Positions 16,745-24,662 of a DNA stretch of 64,000 nucleotides are shown one piece after another. The notes under the pieces were generated by a model, which saw only the letters and a program-made list of their open reading frames with translations, did not search any database and was not told the DNA's origin. Source of the stretch: Microbacterium oxydans (GTDB taxonomy: Bacteria > Actinomycetota > Actinomycetes > Actinomycetales > Microbacteriaceae); NCBI RefSeq assembly GCF_900095745.1, contig NZ_FMIR01000011.1, forward strand, positions 17,391 to 81,390. The letters are read 5' to 3'. Each line of letters begins with the position of its first letter. Position 1 is the first letter of the stretch. The position numbers were made by a program, and so were the translations under genes.

Positions 16745-17305
16745 TCACCGCGGGTCGCGCAGCTGTGCGAGCAGGCCTTCGAGTCGGGGTGCGAGCTGCG
16801 GCGGCACTGCGGCAGGCAGGGCGTCGACCGGCCACCAACGCACGTCTTCCGACTCGTCACTCACAGTGAGCGCTGCATCGCGATCGACCACGGCGGCGAT
16901 CCCGATGTCCAGGTGCGAGGCGCAGGCGCCGAAGCGGGAGGACAGTCCATGGTGGTCGAGGTCATACGCGAGGGGAGCGGCCGGCGACTCCGTCACGATG
17001 CCCGTCTCCTCGTGCAGCTCCCGTAGCGCTGCGCTCACGACCGAGTCATCGCCGTCCTCGACGTGACCACCCGGCTGCACCCAGAACTGTCCCTTGCGAT
17101 GGAAGACGAGCAGCGTGTGCTCGAGCGAAGTGTCGAACACCACGCACGACGCGGTGAGGTGATCCGGGCCTGCCTCGCGATGTACCGGCCCACCGTCGGC
17201 GCCGAAGAATGAGGCGAAGTCGGCCTGCGCGGCGCGGTCTCGTTTCGAGCGGGGCCTGAAGGCCGAGACCAGGCGGTACGCGTCTGCCTCCAGAGCCGGG
17301 ATCAT
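16745..17305 (-). CDS. NUDIX hydrolase
   Basis: A 186-residue hydrolase of nucleoside-diphosphate-linked compounds. The Nudix box is complete, G-x5-E-x7-REUxEExGU, seen in GGHVEDGDDSVVSAALRELHEETGI split around residues 78-102. An N-terminal extension of about 45 residues precedes the Nudix fold. Its substrate cannot be read from sequence. ATG 17305 overlaps the upstream MFS stop (ATGA), so it is translationally coupled as the second gene of an MFS-NUDIX operon. Confidence 0.88.
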   Translation of the reverse strand: MIPALEADAYRLVSAFRPRSKRDRAAQADFASFFGADGGPVHREAGPDHLTASCVVFDTSLEHTLLVFHRKGQFWVQPGGHVEDGDDSVVSAALRELHEETGIVTESPAAPLAYDLDHHGLSSRFGACASHLDIGIAAVVDRDAALTVSDESEDVRWWPVDALPAAVPPQLAPRLEGLLAQLRDPR

Positions 17306-18600
17306 TCTTGTTCCCCCTCAGACGAGTCGTCGCCGGACGCCGGTCGCTCGCGCGGCACGAACATCGGGATCCAGCGCAGGAACCCGGCCGCGCCGACGAG
17401 ACCGACAACGCCCATGGCGGCTGCGGCGAACGGCAGGGCGGCCACGGCGGTGATCGCCGAGACCAGCAGGGGAGCGATCGCACCACCGGCATCCGTCAGC
17501 GTGCGCCAGGATCCGAGGAATGCTGCGGGTTCCCGCGTCGGGGCGACGTCTGCGCCCAGCGTCAGCAGGATGCCGCTGGACAGTCCGTTGCCGACGCCCA
17601 GCACCGCCGCGAACATCCCGAACCACAGCACCGCCGCATCGAGATCGTGCGTGAACGACAGGGCGAGGAAGCCGGCACCCATCAGCACCATCGCGGGCAT
17701 CGCCGCCCACAGCCGCCCGAAGCGGTCCATCACCTGGCCGCTCGCGTAGAACAGCGCGAAGTCGATCGCGCCGGAGACGCCGACCACGAGGGCGATCGTC
17801 GAGGCATCCAGGCCCAGCGAGAGGCCCCACAGGGGGAGCACGACCTGCCGTGCCGATCGCACGGCGGAGAGTGAGGCGGCGGCCAGTCCGAGTCGTCCGA
17901 GCACCGCGCGCTGGCGCCACATGGTCTGGAAGATCCCCGCGCGTTCGATGGTCGGGATCGATCCGCTCACGGCCTCGCCGGAGTCTTCCAGATAGCGGTC
18001 GTGAGTGGTCGTCGGGACAGGAGGGATCATCTTCTCCGGATCGGGACCGAACAGCACCAGGACGACCATGACCACGAGGCAACCGAGGAAGAACCAGATC
18101 GCGGCGCTCTCGCTGCCGAAGAGCTGCAGAAGCCCGGCAGCGACGAACGGGCCGATGAAGATGCCGAGCCGGAAGCTGCCGCCCAGCAGCGAGAGGGAGC
18201 GCGCACGGAAGGCGACCGGTACGCGGGTGGTCATGAAGGCATGACGGGCGAGGCCGAAGGCCGCCGCGCAGATGCCGAGCAGGAAGACCGACGCCGCCAG
18301 CACGCCGAGCGATGGCGCGAACACCATCCCGACCCCCGCGATGATCGCGATCACACCGGCGATCACCATCGTGTACCGCTCGCCGATCCTGCCCACCGCC
18401 CATCCCGCAGGAAGGTTGCCGCACAGCTGGCCGATCACGAGCGCCGACGCCACGAGCGCGGCGAACGCCACGTCGGCACCCATGGATGCCGCCAACACCG
18501 GGATGAGCGGGATCACGGCGCCCTCGCCGAGCGCGAACAGGACCGTCGGCAGGTACACCATGGGCCCGAACTGTCGAAGGACCGCTGACGCACTGCTCAC
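17302..18600 (-). CDS. MFS transporter
   Basis: A 432-residue transporter with 12 predicted membrane helices and a central cytosolic loop (about 200-235). The motif A-like segment is AGWAVGRIGERYTMVIAG, and in the C-terminal half GQVMDRFGRLWAAMPAM. Substrate unknown. The reading frame continues upstream across the prfB start, but the GTG at 18600 is favoured because TACCGT (minus strand, 18607-18612) lies 6 nt before it. Divergent from prfB; first gene of a pair with the NUDIX gene. Confidence 0.87.
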   Translation of the reverse strand: MSSASAVLRQFGPMVYLPTVLFALGEGAVIPLIPVLAASMGADVAFAALVASALVIGQLCGNLPAGWAVGRIGERYTMVIAGVIAIIAGVGMVFAPSLGVLAASVFLLGICAAAFGLARHAFMTTRVPVAFRARSLSLLGGSFRLGIFIGPFVAAGLLQLFGSESAAIWFFLGCLVVMVVLVLFGPDPEKMIPPVPTTTHDRYLEDSGEAVSGSIPTIERAGIFQTMWRQRAVLGRLGLAAASLSAVRSARQVVLPLWGLSLGLDASTIALVVGVSGAIDFALFYASGQVMDRFGRLWAAMPAMVLMGAGFLALSFTHDLDAAVLWFGMFAAVLGVGNGLSSGILLTLGADVAPTREPAAFLGSWRTLTDAGGAIAPLLVSAITAVAALPFAAAAMGVVGLVGAAGFLRWIPMFVPRERPASGDDSSEGEQE

Positions 18601-18606
18601 GACTTC

Positions 18607-18612
18607 ACGGTA
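18607..18612 (-). promoter_or_regulatory. -10 element of the MFS-NUDIX operon
   Basis: TACCGT on the minus strand, 6 nt before the GTG at 18600 (leaderless). Confidence 0.45.
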
Positions 18613-18665
18613 CTCCGGCTGCTCAGCGGCCGAAGACGAGGTCCCCGCGCAGGCAGGCGGCACGT

Positions 18666-18671
18666 TAGGCT
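18666..18671 (+). promoter_or_regulatory. -10 element of prfB
   Basis: TAGGCT followed by 8 nt and then the ATG at 18680. Confidence 0.5.
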
Positions 18672-18679
18672 GAGGTGTC

Positions 18680-19789
18680 ATGCTCGAACTAGATCTCTCC
18701 GCCGAAATCCAGGCGCTCAGGCACACCTTCGGCGACATCAGCGAGGTCGTCGATGTCTCCCGTCTCCGCGACGACATCGCGCGTCTCAGCGAGGAGGCCG
18801 GCGCACCCGACCTCTGGGACGACACCGAGAACGCGCAGAAGGTGACCAGCGCACTCAGCCACCGTCAGTCCGAGCTCGCCCGCATCACCGGCATCGCGCA
18901 GCGTCTCGACGACCTCGAGGTGCTCATCGGCCTCGCGAACGAGATGGGGGATGAGGAGTCCGCGCAGGAGGCCCGTACCGAACTCGCCTCGCTCACCGAC
19001 CTGATCAACCAGCTCGAGGTGCAGACGCTGCTCGACGGCGAGTACGACGAGAGGAGCGCGATCATCACGATCCGCTCCGGCGCGGGCGGCGACGACGCCA
19101 CAGACTTCGCAGAGATGCTGATGCGCATGTACCTGCGCTGGGCCGAGCGGCACAAGTACCCGGTCAAGGTCATGGACACCTCCTACGCGGAGGGCGCCGG
19201 CATCAAGTCGGCGACGTTCGAGATCGACGCGCCCTACGCGTTCGGCACCATCTCGGTCGAGGCTGGCACGCACCGTCTGGCCCGTATCAGCCCGTTCGGA
19301 TCCGCCGACAAGCGCCAGACGTCGTTCGCCGCGGTCGAGGTCATCCCGCTGATGGAGGAGGCGACCGAGGTCGACATCCCCGAGAACGACATCCGCGTCG
19401 ATGTGTTCCGCTCCTCCGGCCCCGGCGGTCAGTCGGTCAACACGACCGACTCCGCTGTGCGCCTGACGCACCTTCCGACCGGCATCGTCGTGTCGATGCA
19501 GAACGAGAAGTCGCAGATCCAGAACCGCGCCGCCGCCATGCGCGTGCTGCAGACCCGCCTCCTGCTGCTGCAGAAGGAACAGGAAGCAGCCAAGAAGAAG
19601 GAGCTCGCGGGCAACATCACCGCGAGCTGGGGCGACCAGATGCGCTCGTACTTCCTTTACGGCCAGCAGCTGGTGAAAGATCTGCGCACCGGCCAGGAGT
19701 CGGGCAACCCGGCCGCCGTGTTCGACGGAGACCTGGATGACTTCATCTCCGCAGGCATCCGCTGGCGCAAGCGCAAGATCGAAGACTGA
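18680..19789 (+). CDS. prfB: Peptide chain release factor 2
   Basis: Recognises UGA and UAA stop codons and triggers peptide release. The 369 residues show the SPF codon-recognition tripeptide (RISPFGSADKRQ) and the catalytic GGQ loop (SSGPGGQSVNTT). The frame is continuous from ATG 18680, so there is no programmed +1 frameshift of the kind found in Escherichia coli and Bacillus prfB. A strong terminator follows directly. Confidence 0.96.
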   Translation: MLELDLSAEIQALRHTFGDISEVVDVSRLRDDIARLSEEAGAPDLWDDTENAQKVTSALSHRQSELARITGIAQRLDDLEVLIGLANEMGDEESAQEARTELASLTDLINQLEVQTLLDGEYDERSAIITIRSGAGGDDATDFAEMLMRMYLRWAERHKYPVKVMDTSYAEGAGIKSATFEIDAPYAFGTISVEAGTHRLARISPFGSADKRQTSFAAVEVIPLMEEATEVDIPENDIRVDVFRSSGPGGQSVNTTDSAVRLTHLPTGIVVSMQNEKSQIQNRAAAMRVLQTRLLLLQKEQEAAKKKELAGNITASWGDQMRSYFLYGQQLVKDLRTGQESGNPAAVFDGDLDDFISAGIRWRKRKIED

Positions 19790-19793
19790 ATCC

Positions 19794-19831
19794 AGGAAGA
19801 AGGCCCCGGAGCACTCCGGGGCCTTCTTCCT
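19794..19831. terminator. Strong hairpin terminator after prfB
   Basis: A perfect 17-bp stem (19794-19810 with 19815-19831) and a GCAC loop. The A-rich 5' arm and T-rich 3' arm let it work in both directions, serving prfB and the convergent gene ending at 19840. Confidence 0.85.
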
Positions 19832-19839
19832 GTGGATCG

Positions 19840-20796
19840 TCAGTACCTCGCGCCCTCGAGGCTGCCGGTCACGTCTTCATAGCTGAAGAGGATGCACTGG
19901 ACCGTGCGGTCGTCCGCGCGAGCCCAGGATGTCTCCGTCGGCTGATAGTTGTAGAAATCCAGCACCGAATCTTCGTAGGCGACCCCGACGTACGCGTCGA
20001 AATGAGACGCGCAGCCGTCCCATGCCGCTTCCTCGAGAGCGTCGTCGCCGGGGAAGTCCTCGCCGTCGAGCTCGAAGATGAAGTACACCTCATCCGTGTG
20101 CGGCTGATCGCACGGGACGACGGGCAGCTCGTAGATCTGCCCCGTGTCCCCGTAGTCGACGAAAGGCAGGCAGTCGCCGACCTCAAGCTCGGCGAAGGGC
20201 ACCATCTCGGCACCCTCGATCGACGAAGGGTCCGTGAGCCCCTCAGCGCTCGCGGCGTCGTCGGCCGGGACCGAGACGGTCGCGACCAGCAGCAGCGACA
20301 CGGCGAGCGCCAGGAGCGCTCCGATCGCCGCCACCGACAGACCCGTGATCCCCGGCCACTTGCGGCCACGCAGGAACAGGGAGACGAGCGACAGCACGAA
20401 TCCGACGCCGAGAAGCGCCCAGCCGACGATCGCGATCATCGGGATGCAGGCGCACACGACGCCGACGACCACCACCACGAGGCCGACGACTCCGAGCACG
20501 GAGACGCCGGACGCGGGCGGCTGCGGTGCCGGCGCACCCCACACCCCGCCGGGTGCTCCGACGGAATCGGGCGCGATCGCCTGTGCGGTCGATGCCCCCG
20601 ACGATGGCAGTGCGTACGGCGGAGCGAACGGCGCGATGTCCGGAGAGCGCAGCTCGGATGCGACCGGCTCGACCGAAACTCGTTCGGGGGCCGCCGGCGC
20701 ACTGTCAGTGGTCCGTACGTGCGCGGTCCACTGCGTGCCATCCCACCACCGCAGGCTGCCGGATCCGTCGTCGTACCAGCCGGCAGGCGTCGTCAT
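19840..20796 (-). CDS. DUF2510 / septum-formation-domain membrane protein
   Basis: A 318-residue membrane protein. Residues 3-22 (AGWYDDGSGSLRWWDGTQW) are a DUF2510 module. A Pro/Ala-rich linker leads to hydrophobic segments (about 98-175) like DUF4190 proteins. A C-terminal outer domain starts VGDCLPF and keeps Cys residues in VPCDQPHTDEVYF and WDGCASHF, the pattern of the actinobacterial 'septum formation' domain. The precise role is not established. ATG 20796 is chosen over upstream frame extension because it begins the DUF2510 motif. It sits 25 bp downstream of a related DUF2510 gene. Confidence 0.83.
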   Translation of the reverse strand: MTTPAGWYDDGSGSLRWWDGTQWTAHVRTTDSAPAAPERVSVEPVASELRSPDIAPFAPPYALPSSGASTAQAIAPDSVGAPGGVWGAPAPQPPASGVSVLGVVGLVVVVVGVVCACIPMIAIVGWALLGVGFVLSLVSLFLRGRKWPGITGLSVAAIGALLALAVSLLLVATVSVPADDAASAEGLTDPSSIEGAEMVPFAELEVGDCLPFVDYGDTGQIYELPVVPCDQPHTDEVYFIFELDGEDFPGDDALEEAAWDGCASHFDAYVGVAYEDSVLDFYNYQPTETSWARADDRTVQCILFSYEDVTGSLEGARY

Positions 20797-20821
20797 CGGA
20801 TGGTCCCGCTCGTCAGAGGGC

Positions 20822-21874
20822 TCAGGGGACGAAGCACGCCGAGACCGCCTCGGTGTCGCCCAGTACCTCGGCGAAACCGTACGCGGCGTCGACATCCGTC
20901 AGCGTGCCGTCGCTCTCCGCGATCGCGCGCAGCGTCGAGTTGTCGAGGTCGGACTCGACGAGCAGATCCGAGAGGCAGGTGATCTGCGGCTCGGTGTAGC
21001 CCTCCGTGCCCTCGGATGCCAGGATCGCCGTCAGGCCGACCGCCACCTCGGCCGAGGTCGGGCGCGTGGCGTCGTCGGCACCGTCCGTGCCGTCGGTCTC
21101 GCTCGGCTCGGTGGCCTCGATCGACGGAGAGGAGCTGGGCAGAGAGTCCATCTCGTCGCTCACGCCCTGTGCGATCGCGAAGAGGTAGACGAACGACATC
21201 ACGACGCCGATGATCGTTCCCACGACCGCCAGGATGAGACCCGCGATGCCCGGCCACTTCTTGCCCTTGAGGAAGAGCGAGATGAGGGAGACGATGAACG
21301 CCGCGGCGAGAAGGACGAACCCGACGACGCCGACCACAGGGATGAACACCAGGATCGTTCCGACGACGGCGAGTCCGAGACCGACCAGACCCAGGACCGA
21401 GAGCTTCTTGGGTGCTTCCGGCCCGGTCTGCACATACGGCGCGGCGGCCGGATAGCCGGACGGTACACCTGCACCGGGATACGCCGGTGCAGCGCCCGGG
21501 TAGCTCGCCGCGAACTGGTCGGGCGCCGGCTGCTCGGATGCGGCGACCGGAGGAACCGGCGTGGCCGCTGCGGAGTAGGCGGCGACGTCATCGCCGAGCG
21601 GTGTGGTCGCCGCGGTCGGAGCCTCGGCGGAGGTGCGGATCACCGTGTCATCCGCCGACGGCGCCTCAGACGCGTCTGCAGAGGGCGCCTCGTCGACGAC
21701 GGGAACCTCGGTCGCCGGCGTCTCGATGCCGGTCGAACCCTCGGCGACATCCGGTGCCTCTGCATCGGCTGCGGCGGTCGCGTCCGGGGCGAAGTGCTCG
21801 GTCCACTGCTCACCGTCCCACCACCGCTGGCGTCCGCTGCCGTCGTCGTACCAACCTGCAGGTGTCGTGCTCAT
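20822..21874 (-). CDS. DUF2510 / DUF4190-like membrane protein
   Basis: A 350-residue protein, paralogous in layout to the next gene: DUF2510 at residues 4-24 (PAGWYDDGSGRQRWWDGEQW), a long low-complexity Ala/Pro/Glu/Asp region (25-135), two or three membrane helices (about 150-250) and a C-terminal outer domain with two cysteines (ITCLSDLL and SACFVP). Function unknown; such proteins are often envelope-associated in Actinobacteria. ATG 21874 has AGGGGG upstream. First gene of a two-gene operon. Confidence 0.8.
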   Translation of the reverse strand: MSTTPAGWYDDGSGRQRWWDGEQWTEHFAPDATAAADAEAPDVAEGSTGIETPATEVPVVDEAPSADASEAPSADDTVIRTSAEAPTAATTPLGDDVAAYSAAATPVPPVAASEQPAPDQFAASYPGAAPAYPGAGVPSGYPAAAPYVQTGPEAPKKLSVLGLVGLGLAVVGTILVFIPVVGVVGFVLLAAAFIVSLISLFLKGKKWPGIAGLILAVVGTIIGVVMSFVYLFAIAQGVSDEMDSLPSSSPSIEATEPSETDGTDGADDATRPTSAEVAVGLTAILASEGTEGYTEPQITCLSDLLVESDLDNSTLRAIAESDGTLTDVDAAYGFAEVLGDTEAVSACFVP

Positions 21875-21907
21875 GGGTCCCCCTCGAAGACGATTCGGCC
21901 GCTCCAT

Positions 21908-21931
21908 GGTGCGACCGCACCCTTATGTATA
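21908..21931 (-). promoter_or_regulatory. Promoter and inverted repeat of the DUF2510 operon
   Basis: On the minus strand TATACA (21926-21931) can serve as a -10. Just after it, at the expected transcription start, lies the inverted repeat GGTGCG-AC-CGCACC (21908-21921), a candidate operator. Confidence 0.4.
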
Positions 21932-22043
21932 GCAGTGGCCGGTGACTTCGCAGGGTGTTCGGCATGGGGAGCAATCCCCATGCTCTCCCGATGCGGACGC
22001 GCCGGTGCGGGGTGTCGCTCGCGGTCAGCAGGAGGGGCGCGCT

Positions 22044-22049
22044 TAGGCT
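22044..22049 (+). promoter_or_regulatory. -10 element of ftsEX
   Basis: TAGGCT, then 9 nt, then the ftsE ATG at 22059. Confidence 0.5.
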
Positions 22050-22058
22050 CGAACCGTC

Positions 22059-23201
22059 ATGATTCGGTTCGAGAACGTCACGAAACGCTACCGCGGGACG
22101 TCGAAGCCCGCCCTCTCCGGTGTCGACTTCGAAGTGCAACGCGGGGAGTTCGTCTTCCTCGTCGGCGCCTCCGGCTCCGGCAAGTCCTCCTGTCTTCGTC
22201 TGATCCTGCGCGAAGACGTACCGACCGCGGGCCGCGTCGCCGTGCTCGGTCGGGACCTCCGCGCGCTCGCCAACCGCAAGGTGCCGTACTTCCGGCGCCA
22301 CATCGGTTCGGTGTTCCAGGACTTCCGCCTCCTGCCGTCGAAGACGGTCTATCAGAACGTCGCCTTCACCCTGCAGGTGACCGGTTCCTCGCGCGGATTC
22401 ATCCAGCAGGCGGTGCCCGAGGCGCTCGCGCTCGTGGGGCTCGACGGCAAGCAGAAGCGCATGCCGCACGAACTCTCCGGTGGCGAGCAGCAGCGCGTCG
22501 CGATCGCGCGCGCCCTCGTCAACCGTCCGCAGGTGCTGCTCGCCGACGAGCCCACCGGCAACCTCGACCCTGCGACCTCCGTCGACATCATGCAGCTGCT
22601 CGCCCGCATCAACGCCGGAGGCACGACCGTGCTGATGGCCACGCACGAGGCCGGCTTCGTCGACCAGATGCAGCGCCGGGTGATCGAGCTGAGTGACGGC
22701 GAGATGGTGCGCGACGAGGTGCACGGCGGATATGGCGACACCTCCAACATCCCGCGCCTCGTTCCCGAGAAGGTGCGCGGTGCGGCCGCAGCAGCGGCGT
22801 TGACGGCAGTGCAGGAGGTCCAGCGCCAGACGGCGGACCTCTCCTCGGTCCGCGCTGCTCTCGCCGAAGAGCTCAGCTCGCAGCGGAAGGCCGCCGCAGG
22901 GGAGGGCGCGTCGGATGCTCCGGCAGGAGCGCCGCAGACGGTCGAACCCCCGCGAACGGTCGAACCTCCGGAGTCGAGTGCCGTCCCGGCGACCAGTGTC
23001 GTCGCTGCTGTCGTGGAGCCGCCCGCAGCGGTGGAGCCACCAGCTGTCGTCGAGCCGCCGACCGCGGAGGAGCCGCCGGCGGTCATCCGCCCCCGCACCC
23101 ACCCGATCACCCTCCCGACCGTCGATGTCGCGGAGCTCGGAGTCGCAGATCGTCTCGGGCTCTCCGACGAAGACGATGAGGAAGTGGGCCCGACCTCATG
23201 A
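22059..23201 (+). CDS. ftsE: Cell division ATP-binding protein FtsE with long C-terminal tail
   Basis: ATPase of the FtsEX complex, which drives peptidoglycan hydrolases at the septum. The first roughly 225 residues are a complete ABC ATPase: Walker [10 protein letters not shown], signature LSGGEQQR and Walker [13 protein letters not shown]. The protein is 380 residues, about 150 longer than typical FtsE. The extra C-terminus is Ala/Pro/Glu-rich with repeated VEPP units (near 22945-23080) and ends acidic. The tail has no domain I recognise. Its stop overlaps the ftsX ATG by 4 bp. Confidence 0.93.
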   Translation: MIRFENVTKRYRGTSKPALSGVDFEVQRGEFVFLVGASGSGKSSCLRLILREDVPTAGRVAVLGRDLRALANRKVPYFRRHIGSVFQDFRLLPSKTVYQNVAFTLQVTGSSRGFIQQAVPEALALVGLDGKQKRMPHELSGGEQQRVAIARALVNRPQVLLADEPTGNLDPATSVDIMQLLARINAGGTTVLMATHEAGFVDQMQRRVIELSDGEMVRDEVHGGYGDTSNIPRLVPEKVRGAAAAAALTAVQEVQRQTADLSSVRAALAEELSSQRKAAAGEGASDAPAGAPQTVEPPRTVEPPESSAVPATSVVAAVVEPPAAVEPPAVVEPPTAEEPPAVIRPRTHPITLPTVDVAELGVADRLGLSDEDDEEVGPTS

Positions 23202-24112
23202 GAATCGGACTCATCCTGACCGAGGCCCTGGGCGGTCTCCGGCGGAACATCTCGATGGTCATCTCGGTGATCCTCGTCACCTTCGTCTCCCTCACCTTCG
23301 TCGGCGCGGCGATCCTGATGCAATCGCAGATCGGCGTCATGCGGGGTTACTGGGCCGAGCGCGCCCAGGTCGCCGTGTACATGTGCTCCGCGGTCTCGGA
23401 ATCAGACACCTGCATCGATGGGGCCGCGAGCGAGGAGCAGGTCGCCGCGGTACGTGCACAGCTCGAAGGCGACGCACTGGCACCGCTCATCAGCTCGCTG
23501 ACCTTCGACACCAAGGAAGACACGTACGCCAAGCTCGTCGAGCAGCTCGGCGAGGACCAGGCGAGTGTGCTCACGCCCGACCAGGCGTTCGAGGTCTTCT
23601 TCGTGACGATGAAGGACCCAGGGCAGTCGCAGGTGCTCGCCGAGGCATTCAGCGGCCAGGCCGGAGTGGAGCAGGTCAAAGACCAGCTCCAATACCTCGA
23701 ACCACTGTTCTCCGCCTTGACCGTCGCGACGTACATCGCCGTCGGCATCGCGGTTCTCATGCTGATAGCGGCGACCCTGCTTATCGGGACGACGATCCGA
23801 TTGTCGGCGTATGCACGGCGCAAGGAGATCGGCATCATGCGCCTGGTCGGCGCATCGAACCGCTTCATCCAGACACCGTTCGTGCTCGAAGGCGTGTTTG
23901 CGGCGTTCCTCGGGTCGGCGCTGGCCAGCGCCGCGGTCGTGGCCGGCATGCACTTCGGTGTGAACGGCTACCTCCGAGGCCGCGTCCCGTTCATCACGAC
24001 GTGGGTGACGATGCAGGACGCGATGCTCGTGGTCCCGGTGCTGATCGGCATCGGCATCGTGCTGGCAGCGCTCTCTGCAGGCTTCGCGATCAGGCGCTGG
24101 CTCCGTACCTGA
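23198..24112 (+). CDS. ftsX: Cell division permease FtsX
   Basis: Membrane partner of FtsE, 304 residues. One helix near the N-terminus (about 20-42), then an extracellular domain of about 130 residues with two cysteines ([11 protein letters not shown]), then three C-terminal helices with the MacB/FtsX-type segment [24 protein letters not shown] just before TM3. This matches the standard four-helix FtsX. ATG 23198 overlaps the ftsE stop. ftsE-ftsX-smpB order is common in Actinobacteria. Confidence 0.94.
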   Translation: MRIGLILTEALGGLRRNISMVISVILVTFVSLTFVGAAILMQSQIGVMRGYWAERAQVAVYMCSAVSESDTCIDGAASEEQVAAVRAQLEGDALAPLISSLTFDTKEDTYAKLVEQLGEDQASVLTPDQAFEVFFVTMKDPGQSQVLAEAFSGQAGVEQVKDQLQYLEPLFSALTVATYIAVGIAVLMLIAATLLIGTTIRLSAYARRKEIGIMRLVGASNRFIQTPFVLEGVFAAFLGSALASAAVVAGMHFGVNGYLRGRVPFITTWVTMQDAMLVVPVLIGIGIVLAALSAGFAIRRWLRT

Positions 24113-24118
24113 TATCCT
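24113..24118 (+). promoter_or_regulatory. Possible -10 element of smpB
   Basis: TATCCT overlaps the ftsX stop region; it would give a leader of about 50 nt containing the AGGAGAG ribosome site. Confidence 0.35.
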
Positions 24119-24175
24119 GAAAGGCTGCTCGGTCGGAACGAACGATCGAGCTCATCACGGCAACAGGAGAGCATC

Positions 24176-24652
24176 ATGCCCAGGGAACGCGGAGAGAAGG
24201 TCGTCGCGACCAATCGTCGCGCACGTCACGACTACACGATCGAGAAGTCGTACGAGGCGGGGATGGTGCTCACCGGCACCGAGGTGAAGTCACTGCGTCA
24301 GGGGCGCGCCAACCTCAGCGACGGCTACGCGTTCGTGAAGGGCAATGAGGTCTTCCTCGACTCGGTGCACATCCCGGAGTACTCCCAGGGGCACTGGACC
24401 AATCACTCTGCGAAGCGCATCCGCAAGCTGCTGCTGCATCGCGAGGAGATCGCCAAGATCGCTCATGCCGTCTCAGCGGGCGGATACACCCTGATCCCGC
24501 TCAAGCTGTACTTCTCCGACGGTCGCGCCAAGGTCGAGATCGCCCTGGCCAAGGGGAAGCGCGAGTACGACAAGCGGCAGACTCTGCGCGAACGTCAGGA
24601 CACCCGCGAGGCGGATCGTGCCATGCGGCTGCGCAATCGCGTGGGCGAGTAG
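24176..24652 (+). CDS. smpB: tmRNA-binding protein SmpB
   Basis: Partner of tmRNA in trans-translation, rescuing stalled ribosomes. The 158 residues include ATNRRARHDYTIEKSYEAGMVL, GTEVKSLR and the C-terminal KGKREYDKRQTLRERQDTRE that enters the empty mRNA channel. ATG 24176 has AGGAGAG upstream. The tmRNA gene itself, often nearby, is not in this window. Confidence 0.95.
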   Translation: MPRERGEKVVATNRRARHDYTIEKSYEAGMVLTGTEVKSLRQGRANLSDGYAFVKGNEVFLDSVHIPEYSQGHWTNHSAKRIRKLLLHREEIAKIAHAVSAGGYTLIPLKLYFSDGRAKVEIALAKGKREYDKRQTLRERQDTREADRAMRLRNRVGE

Positions 24653-24662
24653 CGACCGGTCC

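Noticed and set aside
24113..24175. Search for tmRNA (ssrA) beside smpB.
   Set aside because: Neither flank of smpB contains the tmRNA acceptor or tag-peptide sequence; only 63 bp and 10 bp of intergenic DNA exist.
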